A stretch of DNA of 64,000 nucleotides from Planctomycetota bacterium (GCA_016709875.1 JADJLZ010000004.1:62001-126000); one strand, 5' to 3'. Counted from the first letter of the stretch, positions 17,109 to 30,704 are shown. Made by a program: numbers and translations. The notes: a model not told the origin generated them from the sequence alone.

Positions 17109-17142
17109 CCGGGGCCGCGGGAGTCCATTCCCGCGGCCCCGG
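17109..17142 (+). terminator. Hairpin terminator after the SurA-like gene
   Basis: Perfect 14-bp GC-rich inverted repeat (17109..17122 with 17129..17142) and a 6-nt loop, 33 bp after the stop codon. The following T-tract is weak (GCATTTC). Confidence 0.75.
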
Positions 17143-17230
17143 AGCGCATTTCAGGGCCGCGCCCACCTTGCCGGGCGGCGAGCTTCGCATACGCTCTGGG
17201 AATCGCCTGACCTACCTCCAGGAGCCATTG

Positions 17231-19333
17231 ATGAAGCACAGCGAATTCCAACTCGGTCGATCCTTCTTCCTTCGTTCGGTGCTGCTCGCGTTCTGCGCGG
17301 CGCCGGTGTTCGCGCAGGGCACGGACAACTGCGCCAGCGCGACCGCGATCACGGGTCTGGGCAGTTTCCCGGTCTCGACCTTCGGGGCCACCGACAGCGC
17401 CCAGCAGTCGGGCAGCTGCCCGACCGCGCACGCGGACGTGTGGTTCGCCTGGACGGCGACGGCGACCCAGGCAGTCGAGGTCTCGCTCTGCGGCAGCACC
17501 AGCGCGGACACGGTGCTCGCGGTCTACAGCGGCTCCTCCTGCCCCAGCTCGGCGCTGCTGCTCAACTGCAACGACGACACCTGCGGACTGGAGTCGACGG
17601 TCGACTTCAGCGCGGTCGCGGGCCAGACCTACATGATCCAGGTGGGCGACTTCAACGCGGGCGTGACCTACACGGGCACGCTGCTCTTCAGCGTCGGCTC
17701 GGTCAGCTCCTGCGGGACGAACACAGGCCCCGACATCATCGTGGGCGACCTGATGGACGTGGCGAACTACGCCGGCCAGAACGTCGGCGGCATCGACTAC
17801 GACGCGCTCGCGCTGGGCACGTTCTCCTGCAACATCGGCACCTTCTGGTGCAACTGGATGTCGGGCACGAACCAGCACCCGGTGATCGACAACAACCTCT
17901 ACAAGTACAAGGTCGTGAACGGCTCGGGCCGGATCGAACAGATCGGCATGAGCTGGCTGAAGCACGGCTTCTTCGCGCTCTCGAGCACGCTCTGCTGCGC
18001 CGGCTGCCAGGCGACCGACGGCACGCACCTGGGCGTCAATTGCGCCGATCCGTACAGCGCCGGCCTCAACGGCAGCCAGTCGGGCGCAGGCCCGCGCTGG
18101 CAGGTGAACGCCACGACGGGTGTCTTCACGTACCCGCCGGCGAACCCGACCTATTCGGGCTCGGTGGCGCGCCGCTGCCAGGTGAAGGTCTCCGATCTCG
18201 AGCCGAGCAGCGCCAGCGTGCGCTACTTCGGCGAGGCGCAGTACGTCACGCAGGACGACGCCGCGGCCGGCAACAACGACAACAACGCCTCCTATCGCGA
18301 AATGAGCGTCGTGGGCGCCGGCAATGCGTGGGATTTCGACTTGATCGCGCCGACCGTGCGCGAGAACCCGGCGATCCTCGCCTGGCAAGCGGTCGACCCG
18401 AGCGTTCAGATCGCGAACATCGACATCCCCGGTGACGGGCGTGTGATCCTGGGTTGGAAGGTGACGGCGCTGGGCGGCGGCCAGTGGCACTACGAATACG
18501 CGCTCTTCAACCTCAACTCGGATGCTTCGATCCAGGCGCTCAGCGTGCCCAAGGGTGCGGGCGTGAACGTGACGAACATCGGCTTCCACGACATCGACTA
18601 CCACGACGGCGACGGCATCGGGAACGTCGACTTCGACGGCACGGACTGGGTCGCGACGAACGGTGGCTCGAGCGTGAACTGGGCGACGGCGACGTTTGCG
18701 CAGAACCAGAGCGCGAACGCGCTGCGCTGGGGCACGCTGTACAACTTCCGCTTCGACGCGAACGTGCCGCCGAGCGCGGGACAGCTGGCGCTCTCGACCT
18801 TCAAGGTCGTGGGCAGCGTCGGCGTGCAAGCCGAGGTTCCCGGTCTGCCGCAGGCCGGTCCGTTCTGCTTCGGCGACGGCAGCGGTGCGGCCTGCCCTTG
18901 CAACAATTCGGGTTCGATCGGCCACGGCTGCGCGAACTCGGTCAACGCCGCCGGTGCGCTGCTCGCGGCGAGCGGCACGACCTCGCCTGACACGCTGCAG
19001 CTCACGAACTCGGGCGAGCTCGCGAGCGCGTTCAGCATCCTGCTCCAGGGCAATCAGGACCTGGTGAACCCCGCGGTGTTCGGCGATGGTCTGCGCTGCG
19101 TGGGAGGCAGCCTGAAGCGACTCTTCCAGGGCAACGCGGCGGGCGGAACGATGGCCTTCCCGCCGGCCGGCGGCCCGTCGATCTCGGTGCGCTCAGGAGC
19201 GCTGGGCGATCCGCTCGCGCCGGGCTCGGTGCGCAGCTACCAGGTGTACTACCGCGATCCGAGCACCTCGTTCTGCGCGGCGCCGCTGGGCGGCACCTTC
19301 AACGTGGGCAACGCGCAGCGCGTGATCTGGTAG
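17231..19333 (+). CDS. Secreted modular protein A (tandem paralog 1)
   Basis: 700 residues from the ATG at 17231, with AGGAG upstream. The signal peptide ends at APVFAQG. Residues ~20-145 form a beta-sandwich-like module with DNCASATAI, GATDSAQQSG, DVWFAWTA, ADTVLAVYSG and CNDDTCGLESTV. Residues ~150-550 form a second module (TGPDIIVGDL, YKYKVVNGSGRIEQIG, EAQYVTQDDAAAGNNDNN, ILGWKVTALGGGQWHYEYAL). The last ~150 residues are a Cys-rich C-terminal domain (CPCNNSG, GHGCANS, FGDGLRCVGGSLKRL, YQVYYRDP, then QRVIW at the end). Function is unknown; it is likely an extracellular or surface protein. The two genes downstream are paralogs. Confidence 0.85.
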   Translation: MKHSEFQLGRSFFLRSVLLAFCAAPVFAQGTDNCASATAITGLGSFPVSTFGATDSAQQSGSCPTAHADVWFAWTATATQAVEVSLCGSTSADTVLAVYSGSSCPSSALLLNCNDDTCGLESTVDFSAVAGQTYMIQVGDFNAGVTYTGTLLFSVGSVSSCGTNTGPDIIVGDLMDVANYAGQNVGGIDYDALALGTFSCNIGTFWCNWMSGTNQHPVIDNNLYKYKVVNGSGRIEQIGMSWLKHGFFALSSTLCCAGCQATDGTHLGVNCADPYSAGLNGSQSGAGPRWQVNATTGVFTYPPANPTYSGSVARRCQVKVSDLEPSSASVRYFGEAQYVTQDDAAAGNNDNNASYREMSVVGAGNAWDFDLIAPTVRENPAILAWQAVDPSVQIANIDIPGDGRVILGWKVTALGGGQWHYEYALFNLNSDASIQALSVPKGAGVNVTNIGFHDIDYHDGDGIGNVDFDGTDWVATNGGSSVNWATATFAQNQSANALRWGTLYNFRFDANVPPSAGQLALSTFKVVGSVGVQAEVPGLPQAGPFCFGDGSGAACPCNNSGSIGHGCANSVNAAGALLAASGTTSPDTLQLTNSGELASAFSILLQGNQDLVNPAVFGDGLRCVGGSLKRLFQGNAAGGTMAFPPAGGPSISVRSGALGDPLAPGSVRSYQVYYRDPSTSFCAAPLGGTFNVGNAQRVIW

Positions 19334-19358
19334 CGCGAGACTGGTCGTCTGCATTCCT

Positions 19359-19391
19359 CGGGGCCGGTGGAGTTCGCCTCCGCCGGCCCCG
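19359..19391 (+). terminator. Hairpin terminator after paralog A
   Basis: 14-bp inverted repeat (19359..19372 with 19378..19391), one G-T wobble, 5-nt loop. It is almost the same sequence as the hairpin after paralog B, so the terminator was duplicated with the gene. Confidence 0.75.
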
Positions 19392-19482
19392 ATTCGCGTT
19401 CTGGGGCGCCGCACCTTGTCGTCCTTCGCGATTCGAATACGCTTGGGTGCCGCTCGATCGCACCACCAGGAACCTCCGGAAC

Positions 19483-21570
19483 ATGCACCACGAATCCCTC
19501 CTACGCCGATCCCTCCTCCGTCCGATCCTGATCGCGGCCTGCGCGGCGCCCGTTTTCGCGCAGGGCTCGGACGATTGCGCGACACCCACGGCGATCTCAG
19601 GCACCGGTACCTTCCCGGTCTCGACGACCGGCGCCACGGACAGCGGCCCGCAGTCGGGCGCGTGTCCGACCGCCTACGCGGACGTGTGGTTCGTCTGGAC
19701 CGCGACCAGCACCCAGTTCGTCGACATCTCGCTCTGCGGCGGCACCGGCGCGGATACCGTGCTCGCGGTCTACAGTGGTACGTCGTGCCCGACCTCCGCG
19801 CAACTCGTCGGTTGCAATGATGATTCCTGCGGCTTGCAGTCGACGGTCAGCATCAGCGCCGTGGCGGGGCAGACCTACATGCTCCAGTTCGGCGACTACT
19901 ACGGAGGGACGACCTATACCGGCACGTTCAGCATCGGCCCGTCGGCCTCCTGCGGCTCCAACACCGGCCCGGACATCATCGTCGGCGACCTGCAGGACAT
20001 CGCGAACTACACGGGCCAGACGATCGGCAGCGTGAGCTACGACGCCGTCGCCTTCGGGACCTACTCGTGCAACGTCGGCACGGTCTGGTGCAACTGGTTT
20101 GCCAGCACGAACCAGCACCCGGTGATCGACAACAACCTCTACAAGTACAAGGTCGTGAACGGCTCGGGGCGCATCGAGCAGATCGGCATGAGCTGGCTGA
20201 AGCACGGCTTCTTCGCGCTCTCGAGCACGCTCTGCTGCACCGGTTGCCAGGCCACCGACGGCACGCACCTGGGTGTACGCTGCTCCGACCCCTACACCGC
20301 CTCGCGCAATGGCGGGCAAGGCTCCGGCCCGCGTTGGCAGGTCAATGCCTCGACAGGTGTTTTCACCTACCCGCCGGCGAACCCGAGCTATTCCGGCTCG
20401 GTGGCGCGCCGCTGCCGGATCGATGTCGCGGACCTGGAGCCCTCTTCGGCGAGCGTGCGCTACTTCGGCGAGGCGCAGTACGTCACGCAGGACGACGCCG
20501 CGGCCGGCAACAACGACAACAACGCCTCCTATCGCGAGGTGAGCGTCGTGGGCGCGGGCAATGCGTGGGATTTCGACTTGATCGCGCCGACCGTGCGCGA
20601 GAACCCGGCGATCCTCGCCTGGCAAGCGGTCGATCCGAGCGTTCAGATCGCGAACATCGACATCCCCGGTGACGGGCGCGTGATCCTGGGCTGGAAGGTG
20701 ACGGCGCTGGGCGGCGGCCAGTGGCACTACGAGTACGCGCTCTTCAACCTCAACTCCGACCGCTCGATCCAGGCGCTGAGTGTGCCCAAGGGCAGCGGAG
20801 TGAGCGTCACGAACCTCGGCTTCCACGACGTCGACTACCACGACGGCGACGGCATCGGAAACGTCAACTTCGACGGCACCGACTGGGCCGCGACCAACGG
20901 CGCGGCGAGCGTCGACTGGTCCACGTCGACCTTCCTGCAGAACCAGAGCGCGAACGCGCTGCGCTGGGGCACGCTGTACAACTTCCGCTTCGACGCGAAC
21001 GTGCCACCGAGTGCGGGGCAGTTGACACTCTCGACCTTCAAGGTCGTGGGCAGCGTCGGCGTCCAGGCCGAGGTTCCGGGTCTGCCGCAGGCTGGTCCGT
21101 TCTGCTTCGGCGACGGCAGCGGTGCCGCGTGCCCGTGCAACAACTCCGGTTCGATCGGCCACGGCTGCGCGAACTCGGTCAACGCCGCCGGTGCGCTGCT
21201 CGCGGCGAGCGGCACGACCTCGCCCGACACGCTGCAGCTCACGAACTCGGGCGAGCTCGCGAGCGCGTTCAGCATCCTGCTCCAGGGCAATCAGGACCTG
21301 GTGAACCCCGCGGTGTTCGGCGATGGTCTGCGCTGCGTGGGAGGCAGCCTGAAGCGTCTTTTCCAGGGCAACGCGAGCAGCGGAACGATGGCCTTCCCGC
21401 CGGCCGGCGGCCCGTCGATCTCGGTGCGCTCAGGAGCGCTGGGCGATCCGCTCGCGCCGGGCTCGGTGCGCAGCTACCAGGTGTACTACCGCGATCCGAG
21501 CACCTCGTTCTGCGTGGCGCCGCTGGGCGGCACCTTCAACGTGGGCAACGCGCAGCGCGTGATCTGGTAG
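19483..21570 (+). CDS. Secreted modular protein B (tandem paralog 2)
   Basis: 695 residues, with the ATG at 19483 followed by a signal peptide (LLRPILIAACAAPVFAQG). It has the same three modules as the upstream protein. The second module and the ~150-residue C-terminal domain are nearly identical to it even at DNA level (protein differences in the last domain include NASSGTM for NAAGGTM and FCVAP for FCAAP). The N-terminal module is more diverged. This mosaic pattern suggests recent duplication or gene conversion of the 3' two-thirds. Function is unknown. The lone signal-peptide Cys is not in a good lipobox, so secretion rather than lipidation is expected. Confidence 0.85.
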   Translation: MHHESLLRRSLLRPILIAACAAPVFAQGSDDCATPTAISGTGTFPVSTTGATDSGPQSGACPTAYADVWFVWTATSTQFVDISLCGGTGADTVLAVYSGTSCPTSAQLVGCNDDSCGLQSTVSISAVAGQTYMLQFGDYYGGTTYTGTFSIGPSASCGSNTGPDIIVGDLQDIANYTGQTIGSVSYDAVAFGTYSCNVGTVWCNWFASTNQHPVIDNNLYKYKVVNGSGRIEQIGMSWLKHGFFALSSTLCCTGCQATDGTHLGVRCSDPYTASRNGGQGSGPRWQVNASTGVFTYPPANPSYSGSVARRCRIDVADLEPSSASVRYFGEAQYVTQDDAAAGNNDNNASYREVSVVGAGNAWDFDLIAPTVRENPAILAWQAVDPSVQIANIDIPGDGRVILGWKVTALGGGQWHYEYALFNLNSDRSIQALSVPKGSGVSVTNLGFHDVDYHDGDGIGNVNFDGTDWAATNGAASVDWSTSTFLQNQSANALRWGTLYNFRFDANVPPSAGQLTLSTFKVVGSVGVQAEVPGLPQAGPFCFGDGSGAACPCNNSGSIGHGCANSVNAAGALLAASGTTSPDTLQLTNSGELASAFSILLQGNQDLVNPAVFGDGLRCVGGSLKRLFQGNASSGTMAFPPAGGPSISVRSGALGDPLAPGSVRSYQVYYRDPSTSFCVAPLGGTFNVGNAQRVIW

Positions 21571-21595
21571 CGCAGGCCACGTGCTCTGAATCCCT

Positions 21596-21628
21596 CGGGG
21601 CCGGTGGAGTTCGCCTCCACCGGCCCCG
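21596..21628 (+). terminator. Hairpin terminator after paralog B
   Basis: Perfect 14-bp inverted repeat (21596..21609 with 21615..21628), 5-nt TTCGC loop, followed by an A/T-containing stretch with TTTT. Near-copy of the hairpin at 19359..19391. Confidence 0.8.
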
Positions 21629-21759
21629 AATCGTTTTCCGACTCCGCGCCTTGCCAGTTTGGCGAGTTGGAATAGTCTCAGGGAGTAGCCCCCCCAATCG
21701 CGCCCTCCCGTCGGAACCTCCCGGCGAGCCGGCGCGAGTTATTTGGAGCCCCCCTGATC

Positions 21760-25219
<3,460 letters not shown>

Positions 25220-25236
25220 TCGCCGATTCGAAAGCG

Positions 25237-25271
25237 CGCGGCCGCCCGGACCTCGAGTCCGGGCGGCCGCG
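25237..25271 (+). terminator. Hairpin terminator after paralog C
   Basis: Perfect 14-bp inverted repeat (25237..25250 with 25258..25271), 7-nt loop, followed by TTCCTTTG. It lies just after the stop and before the ABC exporter gene. Confidence 0.75.
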
Positions 25272-25313
25272 TTCCTTTGACAGCGCTGGGTGCGCCGGGA
25301 ATGATCTCCGGGC

Positions 25314-27182
25314 TTGGCCGCTGACATCAAGACCACCTGGAGACTGCTGAAGCCGCACGCGCGGCCGCACCTGGGCCGCTTCCTGCTGACCTTCGTGCTG
25401 GGCTGGATCTCCGCCCTGGCGCAGAAGTCGCTCTGGTTGCTCGTGCCGACGGTGGGGGCGATCCTGTTCGGGGATTCCGCGGCGAGCCTGCAGAAGCCCC
25501 ACGCGCGCGGCGTGATTCCGGCCTGGATCCCCGGCGGGCAGAGCGTGGTGGACTGGTTTTCGTCGACCGCCGGAGCGCTGCGTGCTTGGCTCGAGGGCGA
25601 CCCCTCGACGGACGCAGGCCGACTGGCCGCCCTGTGGCGCGTGGCGCTGCTCGTGGGGATCATCGCCATCGTCGCGGGCACCGCGCAGTATCTGTTCGTG
25701 ACGACCTCGCGCTGGCTCGCCCTGCGCATGGTCGTCGACCTGCGCCAGCGCATCGCCAAGCACCTGATGGGCCTCTCGATGGGCTACCACGGTCGCCGGC
25801 ACTTTGGCGACCTGCTCTCGCGCATCTCGAACGACGTCACGGTCACGCTCAACGTGCTCAACCTGGCGCTCAAGGACCTGGTGCAGGAGCCGTTGCTCGC
25901 GCTCTCGAGCCTGGTATTCGCCGCCTATATCGCGCCGGTCCCGACGCTGGTGGTCGGCGGGGCGATGATCTTCATCGCGCTGCCGGTGACGCTGCTCTCG
26001 CGCAGGGTGCGCAAGGGCAGCACGAAGTCGGTCACGCAGCTGGGGAGCTCGGTGCAGGCGCTGACGCAGATGTTCTCGGGCATCCGCACGGTCAAGGCCT
26101 TCCGCGCCGAGGAGCGCGAGCTCGAGGACTACGCCAAGATCAACGAGGGCTACGTGCGCGCCACGATGAAGATGGTGCGCGCGCTGGCGCTCTCGCAGGC
26201 CTCGACGCTGTTCCTCTCGCACGCCGGCCTGGGTCTGATCATCGTGGTGATCGGCCTGTTCGCGGCCAACCAGTTCGAGGACGTGACGCACCTGGCGACC
26301 TTCCTGGGCCTGGTTTCGGGCGTCTACGGCAGCGTCAAGGACGTCAGCAAGGCCGTGACCTTCGCGCAGGAGTCCGTCGGCGCCTCCGAGCGCATCCAGA
26401 GCCTGCTCGACGAGCACGCGGACATCTCCGAGCGTCCCGGCGCGATCGCGCTCGACTCGCTCGGCAGCGGCCTGCGTTTCGAGGGCATCCGCTTCCGCTA
26501 CCCCGGCGGCGACGGCAACGCGGTCGAGGAGTTCACGCTCGACGTGCGCCCGGGCGAGACGCTCGCGCTGGTCGGTCCCTCGGGCTCGGGCAAGAGCACG
26601 ATCGTCGACCTCGTCGCGCGCTTCATCGATCCGGTCGAGGGCCGCGTGAGCGTGGATGGCCGCGACCTGCGCGACCTGACGCTCGATTCGTGGAACAAGC
26701 TCTACGCGATGGTGGGACAGACGCCCTTCCTGTTCCACACGACCATCGAGGAGAACATCCGCTACGGCAAGCGCGAGGCGACCCAGGCGCAGATCGAGGC
26801 CGCGGCGCGCGCAGCGGGCATCCACGAGTTCATCCTGGGGCTGCCGGACGGCTATCAGACGAACGTCGCCGACGCCGGCTCGCGCCTCTCGGGTGGCCAG
26901 CGCCAGCGCATCACGATCGCGCGCGCGTTCCTGAAGGGCGCGCCGCTCCTGTTGCTCGACGAGGCGACGAGCGCGCTCGACACGGAGTCGGAGGCGATCG
27001 TGCAGGACGCGCTCGAGCGGCTGATGAAGGACCGCACCGTGATCGTGATCGCGCACCGCCTCTCGACCATCCGCAATGCGCACCGCATCGCAGTGATGGA
27101 GGCGGGCCGGATCGTCGAGATCGGCACGCACGAGGAACTGCTCGCGCGCAACGGGACCTACGCGCGGCTGCACGCGGCCTGA
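25314..27182 (+). CDS. ABC exporter, MsbA/multidrug-type half transporter
   Basis: 622 residues from a TTG at 25314. The N-terminal ~350 residues form a type I exporter membrane domain with about six hydrophobic segments. The C-terminal nucleotide-binding domain has Walker A GPSGSGKST, a Q-loop in VGQTPFLF, signature LSGGQRQR, Walker B LLLLDEATSALD and the switch His in IAHRLSTI. The single fused membrane plus ATPase unit works as a homodimer. MsbA-like members flip lipids or lipopolysaccharide core; others export drugs or peptides. Neighbours do not decide the substrate. Confidence 0.92.
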   Translation: MAADIKTTWRLLKPHARPHLGRFLLTFVLGWISALAQKSLWLLVPTVGAILFGDSAASLQKPHARGVIPAWIPGGQSVVDWFSSTAGALRAWLEGDPSTDAGRLAALWRVALLVGIIAIVAGTAQYLFVTTSRWLALRMVVDLRQRIAKHLMGLSMGYHGRRHFGDLLSRISNDVTVTLNVLNLALKDLVQEPLLALSSLVFAAYIAPVPTLVVGGAMIFIALPVTLLSRRVRKGSTKSVTQLGSSVQALTQMFSGIRTVKAFRAEERELEDYAKINEGYVRATMKMVRALALSQASTLFLSHAGLGLIIVVIGLFAANQFEDVTHLATFLGLVSGVYGSVKDVSKAVTFAQESVGASERIQSLLDEHADISERPGAIALDSLGSGLRFEGIRFRYPGGDGNAVEEFTLDVRPGETLALVGPSGSGKSTIVDLVARFIDPVEGRVSVDGRDLRDLTLDSWNKLYAMVGQTPFLFHTTIEENIRYGKREATQAQIEAAARAAGIHEFILGLPDGYQTNVADAGSRLSGGQRQRITIARAFLKGAPLLLLDEATSALDTESEAIVQDALERLMKDRTVIVIAHRLSTIRNAHRIAVMEAGRIVEIGTHEELLARNGTYARLHAA

Positions 27183-27254
27183 GCGGGGGGGCTGGAACCC
27201 GGCCCTGCCGAAGCGGATACTCCCGGCCACATCCCCCGAACGAAGGAGCGAAAC

Positions 27255-27686
27255 TTGTTCAACAACGGAAACGACGCAGCGACCACGGCAGCCATCCTGA
27301 TCGGCCTGGGCATCACCCTCGCGATCTCGCTGGCGATCAATCTCTTCGTCTGCTGGCTGGTGTACCGCGCCAACGAGGCGCTGCCGCCCGAGCACCGCAA
27401 GACCGAGTCGTGGCAGGCCTTCCTGCTCCTGATCCCGCTCTTCAACCTGATCTGGAACTTCGTGCTGCTGGCGCGCGTTTCGGGCGGGATGCAGAGCTAC
27501 TTCGGGGCCAAGGGCGACACGAGCGCGGGGGACTGCGGCGCGTCGATCGGCCTGTGGTACTCGATCTGCTGCATCGCCTGCTTCGTGCCCATCGCCTCTT
27601 GCATCGCAGGCCCGGCCGCACTCGTGCTGCTGATCCTGTACCTGGTGAAGATCAGCGGCCTGCGCACGCGCGTGCTCATCGGCTGA
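27255..27686 (+). CDS. Small four-segment membrane protein, unknown
   Basis: 143 residues. A TTG start at 27255 is supported by AAGGAG 6 bases upstream and fits the product MFNNGNDAATTAAILIG. Three to four hydrophobic segments cover most of the length, with a Cys-rich stretch (LWYSICCIACFVPIASCIAG). The pattern of paired helices with a short basic linker resembles DUF4328- or DUF805-type proteins, but no family is recognised with confidence. It lies 72 bp after the ABC exporter and may share its transcript. Confidence 0.65.
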   Translation: MFNNGNDAATTAAILIGLGITLAISLAINLFVCWLVYRANEALPPEHRKTESWQAFLLLIPLFNLIWNFVLLARVSGGMQSYFGAKGDTSAGDCGASIGLWYSICCIACFVPIASCIAGPAALVLLILYLVKISGLRTRVLIG

Positions 27687-27751
27687 GCACGGCGCGGTCC
27701 GCACTCGCGCGTATCGCGGCGGCGGGCCGTTGGGACTAGCTTCGAGGCACG

Positions 27752-29362
27752 ATGCGCCTTGTCGTCACCGCACTGGCCCTGCTCCTCGGCGCCGCTTGCG
27801 CCGAATCCCGCACCCGCAGTGCGCTCGCGCCGCCGCCGCCGCGCGATCCGGCCTTCGCCCAGGGCAACCTGTGCGCGCGCTGTCACTCGGTCAGCCCGCG
27901 CGCGAGCGCGCTGTACAATCGCTTGGGCGACGATGTCTCGCCGCACGGCCTGTGGCGCGGCACGCTGATGGCGAATTCGTTGCGCGACCCGTACTTCCGC
28001 GCGCAGTTCGCGCGCGAGGTCGAGCTGCAGCCGGCCGACGAAGCGCAGCTCGGCCAGCTGTGCCTGCGCTGTCACACGCCGATGGCGCACCACCAGGCGC
28101 GGCTCGACGGCGTGGCGCTCGCGCCGATCGCACAGCTCGACGCCGATCCGCTCGCGCGCGACGGCGTCTCGTGCACCGTGTGCCACCAGGCGCAGCCGGA
28201 GAACCTGGGCCAGCCCGCGAGTTTCTCCGGGCAGCTCGAGATCCGGCCCGAGCACACGATCTTCGGTCCCTACCCCGATCCCTTCGCCGGTCCGATGCGC
28301 ATGCAGACCGGCTACACGCCGACGCAGGGCGCGCACATCCAGGCTTCCGCGCTGTGCGGCGCCTGCCACACGCTTTCGACGCACCACGCGCCCGGCGCAG
28401 AGGCCTTCCTCGAGCAGTCGCCCTATCTCGAGTGGCGCAATTCCGTCTTCAGCGACGAGGCCGGCGGCGGGTCGGAGTCGCGCACCTGCCAGCAGTGCCA
28501 CATGCCCGACGAGGGCACGCTGCGCATCGCACGCAATCCCGGCGGCCGTGACTTCAGCATCGCGCCGCGCACGCACGTGCGCGCTCACGCCTTCCTCGGC
28601 GGCAACGCCTACGTGCTCGACCTCTTGCGCACGAACCGCGTCGAACTGGGCGTGGAGGCGCCGGTCGAGACGCTCGAGCGCGCGGCCGCCGGCACGCGGC
28701 GCCAACTGGCACAGGACACGGCGCGCGTGACGATCGAGAACACGCGCCGCGAAGACGGTGAGCTGCGCTTCGACGTGCACGTCGAGAACCTGACCGGCCA
28801 CAAGTTCCCCGCGGGCTATCCCTCGCGCCGCGCCTGGCTCGAAGTCGAGGTGCGCGGAGGTGGCCACACGCTGTTCCTCTCGGGAGCGGCGGACGAGCAC
28901 GGGCGCCTGCGCGGCGTGGCCGACGAGCGCGCGCTGCCGCACCGCGACACGGTCGAGGACGCGAGCGGCGTGGTGGTCTACGAGATGCGCGCGCTCGACG
29001 CGCAGGGCGCGCGCACGACACAGCTCTCGCGCATGGCGAGCGTCGCGAAGGACACGCGCCTGCTGCCGCGCGGCTGGCGCGCGGACGGACCGCACGCGGC
29101 CGAGACGGCGCCGGTCGGCATCGAGGGCGATGCGGATTTCGTGGGCGGCGGCGACGTGGTGCACTACCGCTTGAAGTTGCCCGCTGGAATGGAGGGCCGG
29201 CTCGGGCTCTTCGCCGACCTGCGCTACCAGACGATCCCGCCCGCCTGGGTCGACGACCTGCGCGCGCTCGATGCGCAGGCCGCGCGCACCTTCGTGCGGC
29301 TGTACGACACGCATCCGCCCGAGCCGGAGTCGGTCGGGAGCGCGGTGTTCTCCCTGGAGTGA
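27752..29362 (+). CDS. Pentaheme cytochrome c lipoprotein
   Basis: 536 residues. The lipoprotein signal ends at LLGAAC. Five CxxCH heme-attachment motifs lie in the first ~260 residues (CARCH, CLRCH, CTVCH, CGACH, CQQCH), as in cytochrome c554/multiheme families. The C-terminal ~270 residues are heme-free and begin with beta strands (VTIENTRREDGELRFDVHVENLTGHKFPAG). They resemble the domain often fused to such cytochromes in Planctomycetes and other environmental bacteria. The protein likely moves electrons at the outer face of a membrane. No oxidoreductase subunit is encoded next to it. Confidence 0.88.
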   Translation: MRLVVTALALLLGAACAESRTRSALAPPPPRDPAFAQGNLCARCHSVSPRASALYNRLGDDVSPHGLWRGTLMANSLRDPYFRAQFAREVELQPADEAQLGQLCLRCHTPMAHHQARLDGVALAPIAQLDADPLARDGVSCTVCHQAQPENLGQPASFSGQLEIRPEHTIFGPYPDPFAGPMRMQTGYTPTQGAHIQASALCGACHTLSTHHAPGAEAFLEQSPYLEWRNSVFSDEAGGGSESRTCQQCHMPDEGTLRIARNPGGRDFSIAPRTHVRAHAFLGGNAYVLDLLRTNRVELGVEAPVETLERAAAGTRRQLAQDTARVTIENTRREDGELRFDVHVENLTGHKFPAGYPSRRAWLEVEVRGGGHTLFLSGAADEHGRLRGVADERALPHRDTVEDASGVVVYEMRALDAQGARTTQLSRMASVAKDTRLLPRGWRADGPHAAETAPVGIEGDADFVGGGDVVHYRLKLPAGMEGRLGLFADLRYQTIPPAWVDDLRALDAQAARTFVRLYDTHPPEPESVGSAVFSLE

Positions 29363-29462
29363 AACGGGCGCACCACTCGTGATTGCTACGGGCCGCGCCA
29401 TAGGTCCTACGCGAACACGCGGATCCGCGAGCGGAGCGCTGCGGCCGGGATAGCGTTGTGGC

Positions 29463-30695
29463 ATGCCGCTCAACGCCCCCCTGCTCCTCGCCCTCACGCT
29501 CCTCGGCTCCGACACAAAGCGCATCGATCTGCGCGTGCAGGAACCGACGGGGTATCCCGGAAACCCGTCCACGCTCGCGACCCCGCTGCGCCAGGACATC
29601 GACCGTGTCGAACTCGAGCGCAATGCCGACGGCACCTACCGGATGGCGTTGCACGCGGAAAAGGGCGCGCCTGCGATCGATTCCATCGAGCTGCGCAGCT
29701 TCGTCCCGCGCATCCCCGCGCTCGCTCGCGGGAACGCGACGCTCGAGCGCCTCGCGTTGATGCAGCGCGAGTTCAATCGCAACGAGACGCGCTGCGAACT
29801 GGCCGACGGCGTCGCGCTCAAGGTCGCGAACAACTGCCTGCGCGGCGGCCTCTGGGAAGTCATGACCGAGCGCAAACTCTCCGACGGCAAGACCGCGCTG
29901 GACTTCCACGCCTGGCTGCCTTTCCCCGAGGACCTGTACGGCGAACTGTTCCGCGAGGTCAACGGCCGCGATCTGGCGCCTGTGCGTGCCGACCTGATGA
30001 AGTACCCGGACTTCGCGGGCTTCGCCGTTCCGCTCGAAGCGCTGCGCACGGTCGAGCGCGTCGAACCGCTCTCTGACCTGCGGCTGCACGCAGCCGAGAA
30101 GCCGATTGCCTTCGGCGAGCAGCAGCGCAAGCACAAGCTGCTGCTCACGCCGGGCATCGAGACCTATGCCGACTTCTATGCCGGCGCGAAGCAGCCGATC
30201 GCGACGGCGAAGTTCAACGAACCCGGCTTCTACGACAGCGCGGATCCGATGCGCTTCGATCTCACCTGGCTCGCGCACCCGGTCTCCGCCGTGCTGCGCC
30301 ACGTGAAGGGCGTCGCCGATCCGATCCAGATGCAGGAAGTCGAGATCGTGTACGAGAACGGCCGGCGCCTGATCCTCGGCGACTCGACGCTGGCGACGCT
30401 GCCCGCGCGCAGTGAGCTGCCGACCAAGGACGCAGAGACGCTGCGCGCAACCTTCGGCATCTGCACCCCCGAGATCTACGCCTCGGCGGCCGAGCGCGCC
30501 GCCGAGTACGCCGCACCGCGCGCGGGCTACCTGCTGCTGCTCGACAAGGACGGCAAGAACCTCGACAACCACATGATCGGCATCGACCGCGCCTTCGTCT
30601 TCCGCGAGAAGGGCGCGAAGGACCGCCTGAACCTGCTGCTCGTCGGCTACGAGCGCATCACGACGGTCAGCCGCGTGAGCGTCGAGCTGCCCTGA
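29463..30695 (+). CDS. Unknown 410-residue protein
   Basis: No family recognised. The N-terminus (MPLNAPLLLALTLLGSDTKR) could be a short signal or anchor. The rest is soluble, with alternating beta strands and charged helices. Noticeable segments are CELADGVALKVANNCLRGGLWEVM (two Cys near residues 115-130), LDFHAWLPFPEDLYGELFREVNG and a lone Cys in FGICTPEIYA. It is 100 bp downstream of the pentaheme cytochrome in the same direction and might be its partner, but nothing in the sequence proves this. Confidence 0.6.
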   Translation: MPLNAPLLLALTLLGSDTKRIDLRVQEPTGYPGNPSTLATPLRQDIDRVELERNADGTYRMALHAEKGAPAIDSIELRSFVPRIPALARGNATLERLALMQREFNRNETRCELADGVALKVANNCLRGGLWEVMTERKLSDGKTALDFHAWLPFPEDLYGELFREVNGRDLAPVRADLMKYPDFAGFAVPLEALRTVERVEPLSDLRLHAAEKPIAFGEQQRKHKLLLTPGIETYADFYAGAKQPIATAKFNEPGFYDSADPMRFDLTWLAHPVSAVLRHVKGVADPIQMQEVEIVYENGRRLILGDSTLATLPARSELPTKDAETLRATFGICTPEIYASAAERAAEYAAPRAGYLLLLDKDGKNLDNHMIGIDRAFVFREKGAKDRLNLLLVGYERITTVSRVSVELP

Positions 30696-30704
30696 ACCCA
30701 GGCT

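Noticed and set aside
17440..18435. Possible overlapping Arg-rich gene inside secreted protein A
   Set aside because: It is a shadow of the real frame and its repeats mirror the paralog duplication; no start signal or family match.
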